Assembly (NCBI GenBank): GCA_030562215.1
Contig: JAUPFL010000001.1
Span: 1,352,501-1,416,500 of the forward strand
Reading direction: 5' to 3'
Source: Peribacillus frigoritolerans
GTDB taxonomy: Bacteria > Bacillota > Bacilli > Bacillales > DSM-1321
DNA: 64,000 nt
Shown here: piece by piece, positions 53,711 through 62,494 of the stretch
How the letters are laid out: the number at the start of each line of letters is the position of its first letter
How positions within the stretch are numbered: the stretch's first letter is position 1
Notes under the pieces: generated by a model
What the model saw: only the letters and a program-made list of their open reading frames with translations
What the model was told of the DNA's origin: nothing
Databases searched by the model: none
Made by a program: the position numbers and the translations under genes

Positions 53711-55083
53711 ATGATGAATATATGGACAAGCTGCACACTGAGTTCAATTCTGGCACTTTCCTTATTAGCACCATCCGTGTCTTTTGCTAATGAAAGTCCA
53801 AATCGGGGAGCAGCTGTGAGTAAGGAAACTGCCAGCCAGTATCCAATATTAAAGAAAGTAAATAAACCGGAAGAAGCGGGCTTTTCGTCTGAAAGGCTGG
53901 AAAAAGTGGATCAGCTTATTGAAATGGAAGTGGCTGCCGGTTTCCCCGGTGCTGCCCTGATTGTCATAAAGGACGGAAAGATCGTTAAAAATGAAAGCTA
54001 CGGGTACAAACAGAAGTTTAATGAACATAAACCTCTTAAGAAGTTCCGGAAAATGGAAAATGACACGTTATTTGACCTTGCTTCAAACACTAAGATGTAT
54101 GCAACCAATTTTGCCATTCAGAAATTAGTCAGCGAAGGCAAGCTGAATATCCAGGCAAGAGTCCAGCAATACATTCCTGAATTCAAAGACACGGAGGAGG
54201 ATGTGATCAAAGGAAAGGACAATCTGAGAATTATTGATGTTCTTCACCATACAGCAGGGTTTAGGCCCGATCCGCAATACCATAATCCAAAGGTTTCGAA
54301 AGAACTTTATTCCCAGGAGCGGGATAAAACCATCGAGTTCATTTCCAAAACACCGCTCACATATGTACCTGGAACACAGAATGTCTACAGTGATGTCGAT
54401 TATATGCTGCTTGGTGCCATTGTTGAAGAAATAACGGGTCAGCAGCTTGATGTCTATGTTGAAAACGAATTGTACAAGCCGCTTGGGTTGAAAAATACTA
54501 AGTTCAATCCTCTTCGAAAGGGCTTTAAGCCAAAGGATTTTGCCGCAACTGAATTGCTTGGCAACACGCGGGATGGCGTGATAGATTTCCCTAACATTCG
54601 CACATATACACTTCAAGGGGAAGTGCATGATGAAAAAGCCTTTTATTCGATGGGGGCGTTTCAGGGCATGCGGGCCTTTTCTCCAATACGGAAGATATGG
54701 CTGTCCTTCTGCAGGTGATGCTGAATGGCGGGGGATACGGTAAACATACGTTGTTTGATCAAGAAACAATCGGTGAATTCGTCGCACCCTCCGAGATGAA
54801 TCCTACATATGGACTTGGGTGGAGACGAAATGGCGATGCTAGCATGGAGTGGATGTTCAGTCCTTATGCAAGCGATAGTGCCTACGGTCATACTGGATGG
54901 ACTGGGACGGTCACGATCATTGATCCGGAAATTGGTTTAGGGATTGTTTTACTTACAAATAAAAAGCACTCTCCGCTCGTCAATCCTGTAGCCAATTCCA
55001 ATCAGTTTTTTGGCGACCTCTTCAAAACAGGAAGCTATGGAAGTGTTGTAACTGCGATTTATGAAGCTTTGGAAAACGAATGA
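53711..55083 (+). CDS. secreted serine hydrolase, class C beta-lactamase/PBP-type, one frameshift
   Basis: About 457 residues. Signal peptide: TLSSILALSLLAPSVSFA-NE. Beta-lactamase-fold motifs: DLASNTKMYATN (SxxK, nucleophile Ser and Lys), NVYSDVDYMLLGAIVEEITG (YxN-type; Y-S-D here), and YGHTGWTGTVTIIDPEIG (HTG for KTG). One G is missing in the run 54652-54656, splitting FYSMGGVSGHAGLFSNTEDM. The layout matches Bacillus YbbE-like proteins, peptidoglycan-related amidohydrolases or esterases rather than true beta-lactamases. GGGGTGG precedes ATG 53711. Single gene with its own terminator. Confidence 0.85.
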
Positions 55084-55108
55084 ATAAATGTATATCTCCA
55101 TAAAGTTT

Positions 55109-55143
55109 AAGGCCTCCCGTTAATGTCGGGAGGCCTTTTTTCT
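55109..55143 (+). terminator. terminator of the AAGGCCTCCC family, copy 3
   Basis: AAGGCCTCCCG pairs with CGGGAGGCCTT and a T run follows; it ends the serine hydrolase gene. Same arms as the copies at 44594 and 49114. Confidence 0.9.
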
Positions 55144-55168
55144 TGTTCTATCAGAATGGCTGGAAGCT

Positions 55169-55790
55169 TTATTCTAAACAGTTTGGGCAAGGATCAGATT
55201 TTTTATATGCTCCGTCTTGATGGAGCAAATTATCATGGGCACCTTGTTCGGTAAAGGATTGGACAACGCGGATGCCGCTAATATTATTTTCGATACGGGC
55301 ATTATAATTTGCGATATCACCAAACATCCTTTTGAAAGCCCTTGTCATTTTACAGCTGAAATAAACGGATAAGACTATCAAAAAGGGAACAACCGTAAAT
55401 ACGATAATGGCTATTGCCAATTAATTTGGAACATGACGAAGAAAGCGTCCAAAATGGTCATGAACGCTATGAATAAATCCTCTGGGCTATGGTGTGAGAT
55501 TTCCCCGATGTCCATTAAATCATTCGTCATCCTGGATACTAAATGCCCTGTTTTATTATTGTCAAAAAATTTAAAGGATTGCTTTTGCAGCTTGGAGAAA
55601 AGATTTTCCCTATGGTCCGTTTCGATGTTTATACCAAGTTTATGTCCGTAATAATAAACGATGAAGGTTAATAGAGTACTCAATAAGTAGATGGCAAGAA
55701 GCGCTACGCATGCTATTACATGATTCAAAATAGTGTCCCATAAGGGAAACAGGCAGAAGCCATCACTGCCTGTGATAGCCTTGGTTATTA
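55169..55790 (-). pseudogene. ABC exporter membrane-domain fragment
   Basis: Reads FCLFPLWDTILNHVIACVAL ... YYYGHKLGINIETDHRENLF, SKLQKQSFKFFDNNKTGHLV + SRMTNDLMDIGE and, after one missing base at 55412, LAIAIIVFTVVPFLIVLSVY ... GIRVVQSFTEQGAHDNLL. This is the first two thirds of an MsbA/LmrA-type membrane domain ('F.....G.l.SR..nDv..i'). There is no ATP-binding domain; it ends KKSDPCPNCLE at 55169. On its 5' side it is fused in frame to a binding-protein fragment. Confidence 0.8.
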
Positions 55791-56030
55791 TTTCACTAAA
55801 ATTTTTTAAAACATTATCAATGATTTGTTCATTAGCGATTGCCCCGGTGTATAACCAGCTTTCATCAGCAGAAAACTCATGAACATTTCCGGGTTTCAAA
55901 GCTGATGCACTTTTCCATAAAGACTCATTCAATGCTTTAGAGCCAGTGGATTCATCACTATTGATCAAGAAAAGGTGATCGGTATTCATCATGCCTTTCA
56001 CTGCTTTAGTGGGTTCATTCCTTGCCGTTT
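55791..56030 (-). pseudogene. siderophore binding-protein C-terminal fragment
   Basis: NTDHLFLINSDESTGSKALN, then ESLWKSASALKPGNVHEFSA, DESWLYTGAIANEQIIDNVL. This matches the C-terminal end of FeuA/FhuD-type binding proteins ('nplWksl.AvK.grVy..d...w...GpiaA..ild'). No N-terminal part is present. It runs without a stop into the ABC exporter fragment. Confidence 0.7.
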
Positions 56031-56039
56031 AATTTATGC

Positions 56040-56225
56040 ACTATCTTGGAAAAAGGGCAGGTGACGCCTGCTAGACTATTATTGGTAGGCATAGGAATTA
56101 ATGCAGCTTTCGGTGCAGGTCTGGTCATCTTCCAGATGAAAATGGAACCGAACAATTTCATGAAGGCATTAATCTGGTTATCCGGGACGATCTGGGGGAC
56201 GAATCGTGAAAAACATTTTATATAA
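56040..56225 (+). pseudogene. FecCD siderophore permease fragment
   Basis: EKGQVTPARLLLVGIGINAA, FGAGLVIFQMKMEPNNFMKA + LIWLSGTIWGTN matches an internal block of FecCD permeases ('gr.tp.rLiLaGia..a.f......l.......f.WllGs'). Both ends are missing. It faces away from the binding-protein fragment, so a siderophore cluster has been rearranged and largely deleted here. Confidence 0.75.
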
Positions 56226-56233
56226 AGTTACAG

Positions 56234-56276
56234 AAAAAAGCCCATTTTCCAGGACGCTAATGAGGATGGGCTTTTT
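56234..56276 (+). terminator. intrinsic terminator
   Basis: AAAAAAGCCCAT pairs with ATGGGCTTTTT; usable on both strands. Confidence 0.8.
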
Positions 56277-56379
56277 GCATGAATGGTTGATTGATAAATA
56301 TTGATGATGGCTGTAAGGGTAAAAAGCAACTTTCGGGAGTGATGAATCATCCCCTAAAAGAACTATTTTAAAAAATATA

Positions 56380-56409
56380 TTGACCGAATAGCTTGTATCC
56401 GCTTACAAT
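56380..56409 (+). promoter_or_regulatory. hut promoter
   Basis: TTGACC, 18 nt, TACAAT, 49 nt before hutP. A cre-like site overlaps its -10. Confidence 0.7.
56394..56407 (+). promoter_or_regulatory. cre (CcpA) site in the hut promoter
   Basis: TGTATCCGCTTACA matches TGWAANCGNTNWCA at all but the fifth base. Lying over the spacer and -10, it would let CcpA block initiation. Confidence 0.6.
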
Positions 56410-56457
56410 GATATTTAGTTATTAGTGTATTTAGAAAATTGTAAAAGAGGTACCTGC

Positions 56458-56907
56458 ATGACAAAGGAATTCGACAGAAGAATCGGGCGCCATGCAATCA
56501 TGTACGCGTTTGCGGACGAAGAGGAAGAAGTCATATTGACGAATGAGCTTAAGCGGATGGATTGGCTTTATGGAAAAGGTAAAGTCGGTTCAATGGAGCT
56601 GCAGAAAATAGTTGCGGCCATTGAGACATCAGCGAAAAGACTTGGATTGGTCAATCCCGATATGTATCGTGAAATGCATGCGCTGTATCATGCGATCATC
56701 GAAGCACTCCAAGGAGTGACACGCGGCCAAGTCGAGCTTGGCGGTCTTTTGAGGACTGCGGGCCTCCGGTTTGCAATCGTTCGGGGCAGGCCGTTTAAAA
56801 ACGGGGACGAAGGTGAATGGATTGCTGTCGCCGTGTATGGAACGATTGGGGCACCGGTTCGGGGATTTGAACATGAAGCCGTTGGCTTGGGAATTAACCA
56901 CATTTAA
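56458..56907 (+). CDS. hutP: HutP, histidine-responsive antitermination protein
   Basis: 149 residues, intact, near-identical in length to B. subtilis HutP (148). It binds L-histidine and Mg2+ and then the hut leader RNA, melting a terminator before hutH. Metal-site histidines are in place: H74 and H78 in [11 protein letters not shown] and H139 in [30 protein letters not shown] and [20 protein letters not shown] are also conserved. AAAGAGG lies 9 nt before ATG 56458. The target RNA lies at 56923-56993. Confidence 0.95.
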   Translation: MTKEFDRRIGRHAIMYAFADEEEEVILTNELKRMDWLYGKGKVGSMELQKIVAAIETSAKRLGLVNPDMYREMHALYHAIIEALQGVTRGQVELGGLLRTAGLRFAIVRGRPFKNGDEGEWIAVAVYGTIGAPVRGFEHEAVGLGINHI

Positions 56908-56922
56908 ATAATTAAAAGCCTA

Positions 56923-56993
56923 TAGTTATTTAGTGAAATAGGGGCTGTATTGAAAGACTGGATAAGTCTGTCAATATGGCCTCCTTTTGTTTG
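56923..56993 (+). promoter_or_regulatory. HutP target and attenuator before hutH
   Basis: Three UAG triplets at 56923, 56931 and 56939 (8-nt period) are followed by a long stem: GGGGC...TTGA-AGACT pairing with AGTCT-TCAA...GGCCTCC, then TTTTGTTTGTTT. The layout is that of the B. subtilis hut leader, where HutP binds UAG repeats and prevents termination. The period there is 7, so spacing differs by one base. Confidence 0.75.
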
Positions 56994-57020
56994 TTTAAAA
57001 AAAGAATAGGGGTGCAGGAA

Positions 57021-58537
57021 ATGATTATGTTAACAGGCCAAACTTTAACGATTGAAGAAGCGAAAAAGTATTGTATGGAGAGGCATTTGTCTCTGCTTCC
57101 GCCGAGAGTGTTAAGAAAGTGGAAAAAAGCCGGGAAGCGGTTGAAAATATCGTGAAACAAAAAGAAAGTCGTCTATGGCATCACAACAGGTTTTGGAAAG
57201 TTCAGCGATGTTTTGATTGATGCAGAGGACGCAGAGCAGCTACAGTGGAATTTGATCCATTCCCATGCGTGCGGAGTCGGGGAACCATTTCCAGAGGTGG
57301 TTTCGAGAGCTATGGTCCTTCTCCGTGCCAATGCGCTATTAAAAGGGTTTTCCGGCGTCCGTCCTGTCGTCATTGAACGTTTGATCGATCTTTTGAATGC
57401 TCATATCCACCCGGTCATCCCTCAGCAAGGTTCTCTTGGGGCAAGTGGGGACTTGGCGCCGCTTTCGCATTTGGCGCTAGTATTGATGGGAGAAGGGGAA
57501 GTGTTTTATAAAGGAGAGCGAATGGAGGCCATCGTAGCCTTATCGAAAGAAGGCATTCTTCCAGTGACGCTTAAAGCAAAAGAAGGCCTTGCATTAATTA
57601 ACGGAACACAGGCCATGACGGGGATGGGCCTCGTAAATTACATTGAAGCCGAACAGCTGGCCCATCAAACTGAAGCGATTGCTTCACTGACTTTAGAGGG
57701 ATTACGCGGCATTGAAGATGCCTTTGATCCGGATGTTCATCTTGCACGCGGTTACCGCCAGCAAACAGAGGTCGCGGAACGGATTAGCCGCATGATCAGC
57801 GGCAGCCAGCTCATCACCAAGCAAGGAGAACTGCGGGTTCAGGATGCTTATTCCCTCCGCTGCATCCCGCAAGTGCATGGGGCATCATGGCAAACGCTTG
57901 ATTATGTAAAAGAAAAATTGGAAATTGAAATGAATGCTGCGACGGATAATCCGCTTATTTTTGACGATGGGGAAAAGGTTATTTCGGGGGGAACTTCCAT
58001 GGCCAGCCGATAGCATTTGCGATGGACTTCATGAAAATCGCTGTTGCCGAGCTTGCAAATATATCAGAGCGCCGGATTGAGCGACTCGTCAATCCTCAGC
58101 TAAATGATTTACCGCCATTCTTAAGTCCGTCACCTGGCTTACAGTCGGGAGCGATGATCATGCAATATTGTGCAGCTTCACTCGTCTCTGAGAATAAAAC
58201 GCTCGCACATCCTGCAAGTGTTGATTCCATTCCATCTTCAGCGAACCAGGAAGATCATGTAAGCATGGGAACGATTGGATCCCGGCACGCACATCAAATC
58301 ATTCAAAACGTTCGCCGCGTTTTGGCGATTGAGCTCATTTGTGCCTTACAAGCGGTGGAATACCGTGGAATAGAAAAGATGGCTCCGTTTACAAAAGAGT
58401 TTTATACGGAAGCAAGAAAGCTCATTCCAAGCATTACACAAGATCGTATCTTTTCAAAGGATATTGAAGCGACGGCAAGCTGGTTACAGCAAATCGATTG
58501 GAATTCATTTATTCATAGGAGTTTGCCTACGACATAA
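57021..58537 (+). CDS. hutH: histidine ammonia-lyase, three frameshifts
   Basis: Converts L-histidine to urocanate and ammonia. [20 protein letters not shown] holds the Ala-Ser-Gly that forms the MIO cofactor; [51 protein letters not shown] and [20 protein letters not shown] are HAL blocks. Breaks: the A run 57063-57067 (one short), 57165-57167 (one extra A) and 57992-57993 (one short, in [14 protein letters not shown]). Restored length about 505, as in B. subtilis. hutU, hutI and hutG do not follow, unlike B. subtilis, so the later steps must be encoded elsewhere. Confidence 0.93.
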
Positions 58538-58593
58538 TATGAAGCTCGGAATATCCGAATCTTAAAAAACGGTGTTTCCTTTTTCAATAAACG

Positions 58594-58632
58594 TTAGGCT
58601 TATAGCCCTTTGACTTGGGCTTTTAAGCCTAA
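58594..58632. other. long inverted repeat after hutH
   Basis: TTAGGCTTATAGCCC and GGGCTTTTAAGCCTAA pair with one bulge. There is no T tail on the + strand. The remaining 58633-58797 shows no gene or riboswitch that I can recognise. Confidence 0.5.
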
Positions 58633-58797
58633 CTTCGTTATGTAAATGCTACATAGATCCCTGAAATCCAAAAAGGTCCCGGCATTAGAGAAAATGACCT
58701 TGAAATAGTAATAAATGCAGGAAATGACTATTGATGGAATGATCGACTTTACCTATTCGTGCTAGATTAAAAATGCATTTTTGGAGGGGAATCTAAT

Positions 58798-60285
58798 TTG
58801 GAAAATCGGCAATTGCAACCACCTGTCATAAATGAACAAAACCAGCCGTCAAATACTTTACAAAGAAAGCTAAAAGCGCGCCACCTTACGATGATTTCGC
58901 TGGGCGGTGCAATTGGAACAGGGCTGTTTCTCGGAAGCGGTCCAGCCATTCACTCTGCAGGGCCTGGCGGTGCTTTGGTCGCTTACACCGTAATTGGTAT
59001 AATGGTTTATTTTATTATGACAAGCCTTGGAGAACTGGCATCGTTTATGCCGGTCAGCGGCGCTTTTAGTACCTATGCTACGCGTTTCATCGATCCGGCA
59101 TTAGGGTTTGCGCTTGGTTGGAACTATTGGTTCACTTGGGCGATGACTCTTGCCGCGGAACTGTCTGCCGCAACGATGGTAATGAAGTTTTGGTTTCCTG
59201 ACAGCTCGTCTTTTTTATGGAGTTCTTTGTTTTTAGTTTTGATATTCTTATTGAATTACGTATCTGTTAAAGGGTATGGCGAAGGGGAATATTGGTTTTC
59301 CCTCATCAAAGTGGCGACCATCATCATTTTTATCGTTGTCGGAATATTGATGATATTCGGGATCATGAACGGAGAGGCGATTGGTTTTGAAAATTTCACA
59401 GTTGGTGACGCTCCGTTTGCCGGTGGTTTTTTGGCAACTTTGGGTATTTTCATTGCTGCTGGATTTTCTTTTCAAGGTACAGAAATAGTCGGTGTGGCAG
59501 CCGGTGAAAGTGAAGACCCTGCAAAAATGTACCTCGTGCAGTTCGCAGCATTTTTTGGAGAATCTTCCTCTTTACATCCTGGCCATACTTGTTATCGGAT
59601 TGATCGTTCCTTATACGAATGGCAGCCTGCAGGGACACACGATCATGGTTAGCCCGTTTACGATGGTGTTTGAAAAAGTGGGACTGGCATTCGCTGCTTC
59701 CGTGATGAATGCAATCATTTTGACAGCTGTATTATCCGCTGGTAATTCGAGTCTTTACGTGACAAGCAGAATGTTGTACTCAATGGCAAAAGAAGGACTG
59801 GCACCGCGTATTTTTGGGAAGCTTAACAAACGCGGTGTTCCCATTTGGGGACTGGTCGTCACTTCACTTGTAGGGATGCTGGCATTTTTGCTTCCATTTT
59901 CGGTGATGGAGTTATTTATATTTGGCTTATGAATGCGGTTGGAGTCACTGGATTTATATTTTGGCTCGGTATAGCGGCAAGCCATTACCGGTTTAGAAAA
60001 GCTTATATTGCCCAAGGCCATTCACTGGACGATCTTCCCTATAAGTCAAAATGGTTTCCTTTCGGTCCGATATTTTCCTTTGCTCTTTGTTTTTTCGTTT
60101 TATTGGCGCAAAACTATCAAGCCTTTATTGGCGATCATATTAACTGGGCCAGTGTGTTCGCTGCCTATCTTGGCATCCCATTCTTTCTGGTAATGTGGCT
60201 TGGTTATAAGTTCATTAAGAAAACAAAAGTAATTCCGCTAGAGGAATGCCAAATTGATTTTGATGAACATAGGAATGCTAATTAG
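58798..60285 (+). CDS. LysP-type amino acid permease, three frameshifts
   Basis: AAT-family amino acid:proton symporter, about 496 residues and 12 helices. LKARHLTMISLGGAIGTGLF is the family start; SLGELASFMPVSGAFSTYAT, GFALGWNYWFTWAMTLAAEL and GFSFQGTEIVGVAAGESEDP follow closely the E. coli LysP pattern, as does ASHYRFRKAYIAQGH near the end. Breaks at 59523-59527, 59571-59573 and 59890 are all one base short. TTG 58798 with GGAGGGG upstream. Lying next to hutPH it could carry histidine, but a hairpin separates them and the best resemblance is to lysine permeases; substrate is open. Confidence 0.87.
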
Positions 60286-60306
60286 TATGTACCGATAATA
60301 TGCATT

Positions 60307-60342
60307 AACCTTGAAATGAAATTGTTGTTTCAAGGTTTTTTT
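60307..60342 (+). terminator. intrinsic terminator after the permease
   Basis: AACCTTGAAA pairs with TTTCAAGGTT, then six T. Confidence 0.9.
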
Positions 60343-60657
60343 CTGTATATATGACACATTTCCATGTATGTCTGCATAAAAAATAACCAATAAAAAATGT
60401 GTGAAATCCCAATCTTGCCATGTCATTTTTAAGCGGGAAATTACATTTTCCACTTTTTGGATGATTTTAGATTTTAAAAAACTCAAAAAAAATTGTGGCG
60501 GATGATGGGCGTTTATGATTATAGGAAGTCGAAGTGTTGGTATATCAAGGTTTTTAGAGCCTTCCGTATCCTTTAGAATCGATGGTTTAAATGGGCTTTT
60601 TAGGCAAGAAATCCGTCCCACATCATTTGAACTTATATTCATTCTTTGTTAAGGTAA
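60343..60657. other. gene-free stretch
   Basis: A 134-codon frame on the minus strand covers part of this and the permease end, but it has no ribosome binding site and no family match. I see no RNA element. Confidence 0.4.
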
Positions 60658-61040
60658 TTAAGTACTTTAGGGATACAGGTTCATTCCTTGTGCTGGGACT
60701 GAACATAACTCTAAAAAAAAAAAACCATTATATTTCAGTTGGTATATGCTGTGCCTGTTAGTTTCCTCAGTTGTATTGCACCTCTTTTCCCTGCAAAGCT
60801 CAAATTAGACATATTGGGAATCCCATAATCATATTTCTATGCGTTTTGGTGTTATACTGCACTGCAAGTATCATTCCACCTGGTAAAGGAAATGAAGTAC
60901 TTTAGAGGGTAGTCGTAAGTCCATCATCCGGACAAAACTCTAAGTGGAAATCGTTTATATTACAGTTGGTATATGTTGTGCCTGCTAGTTTCCTCAGTTG
61001 TGATTGCACCTCTTTTTTCCTACGTGAAATGCTCAATTTA
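60658..61040. repeat. imperfect direct repeat (two units, offset about 230 bp)
   Basis: Unit 1 (60658-60810) and unit 2 (60894-61040) share AGTACTTTAG..., ACTCTA, TATATT-CAGTTGGTATATG, TGTGCCTG-TAGTTTCCTCAG and ATTGCACCTCTTTT. The best-kept core is 60733-60788 against 60961-61015. Minus-strand unit 2 reads as protein VQSQLRKLAGTTYTNCNIND + FHLEFCPDDG; unit 1 keeps part of this. Origin unknown. Confidence 0.7.
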
Positions 61041-61283
61041 TCACACAAAATATAATCCAAGTAAAGAATTTTTTCTTGGGAATAATAAATATAGATTATT
61101 TTTCTACGCACGTATGCCCTGTGCCGCTTAATAAGTGTCACTTCCGCTTTTTTGAAGAAAAAGTAATGGGTAGAATTTCGGTTATTTCAAGATACTTGTG
61201 CATTAATAATCATCACTCGCATAAAACGGGGAATTCAGCAAAACTGAATATCATATGGGCAACTATTAGAATGAGGTGACTTG

Positions 61284-62490
61284 ATGAAGCCGAATGTAGA
61301 AGTCAGAAATGTCTCGAAAATTTTTGGCAAATCTCCAAAAGCAGCAACAGACTTATTGAAGCAAGGCAAAACGAAAAAAAGAGATCTTGAAAGAAACGGG
61401 ACAAACGGTCGGAGTGAATAATGTTAATTTCGAGATTTATCCCGGTGAGATTTTTGTCATCATGGGCCTATCCGGAAGCGGGAAATCCACTTTGATCCGC
61501 ATGTTCAATCGTTTGATCGATCCCACCTTGGGTGAAATCTTAATTGATGATGAAGATATCGTGAAGATGAACGCTGCCCGGTTAAGGGAAGTCAGACAAA
61601 AGAAAATAAGCATGGTATTTCAGAACTTCGCTTTATTTCCGCATAAAACGATATTGGAAAACGCTGAATTCGGGCTCGAAATTAAAAAAATGGATCCAGC
61701 AAAACGTCATGAAAATGCGATGAAGGCTCTTGAGGCCGTTGGATTGAAAGGCTACGAAAATCAGCTGCCATCACAGCTTAGCGGTGGTATGCAGCAAAGG
61801 GTTGGGTTAGCCCGGGCACTCGCAAGTGATACGGATATCCTACTGATGGATGAAGCCTTCAGTGCCCTCGATCCATTAATTCGTAAGGATATGCAGGATG
61901 AACTGATTCAAATCCAAGATCAGTACAAAAAAACGATCATTTTCATTACCCATGATCTTGATGAAGCTTTAAGAATCGGGGATAGAATTGCCCTTATGAA
62001 AGATGGAAGTGTCATTCAATTGGGAACCCCTGAACAAATCATGATGAATCCAGCCAATGAGTTTGTCGAGAAGTTTGTGGAAGATGTTGATCTATCAAAA
62101 GTATTGACAGCGTCTCATGTGATGATACGCCCAGAGAAGATCGCTGTGGACAGAGGTCCGAGGGTTGCCCTCGAAATCATGCGCAAACAAGGGTATTCCA
62201 GCATTTTTGTTGTGGATAGAAAGCAGAAGTTATTGGGGGCCGTGACTGCTGAACAGGCTCGTCAGGCAATGAGCAATAACCAATCGATTTCTGAGGTGAT
62301 GTCAAGAGATATCCCAACTGTAAAAGAGGATGAATTACTTGGAAACCTCATGGATGTGATGGCGACTTCAAGCTTGCCGATTTCAGTCATCGATGATCAG
62401 AACAGAATTAAAGGAATTCTTCTTCGCGGTGCCGTCATCGGTGCTTTGGCCGGAAATAAAGATTCCTTGAATGAAATGGAGAGTGAATAA
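61284..62490 (+). CDS. opuAA: glycine betaine ABC transporter ATPase OpuAA, one frameshift
   Basis: ATP-binding subunit of the osmoprotectant importer. ATG 61284 (AGGTGA upstream) reads KPNVEVRNVSKIFGKSPKAA; a seven-A run at 61374-61380 has one A too many, then KETGQTVGVNNVNFEIYPGE. Walker A GLSGSGKST, signature LSGGMQQRVGLARALA, Walker B ILLMDEAFSALDP, H-loop IIFITHDLDEAL. The C-terminal tandem CBS domains (ALEIMRKQGYSSIFVVDRKQ, MDVMATSSLPISVIDDQNRI) sense ionic strength in this family. About 401 residues. The permease gene starts 5 nt after the stop. Confidence 0.92.
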
Positions 62491-62494
62491 TTCA

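Noticed and set aside
53551..53736. Minus-strand 61-codon frame
   Set aside because: It overlaps the start and ribosome binding site of the serine hydrolase gene, has no ribosome binding site of its own and no recognisable motif.
54125..54787. Minus-strand 220-codon frame
   Set aside because: It is the complement of the serine hydrolase gene, whose catalytic motifs are on the plus strand.
60238..60642. Minus-strand 134-codon frame after the permease
   Set aside because: It crosses the permease terminator and coding end, lacks a ribosome binding site and shows no motif. It remains possible but unsupported.
60880..61060. Lysine-type riboswitch on the minus strand
   Set aside because: AGAGGTGC resembles the start of an L box, but the later conserved blocks are absent, and the element would face away from both the permease and opuA.
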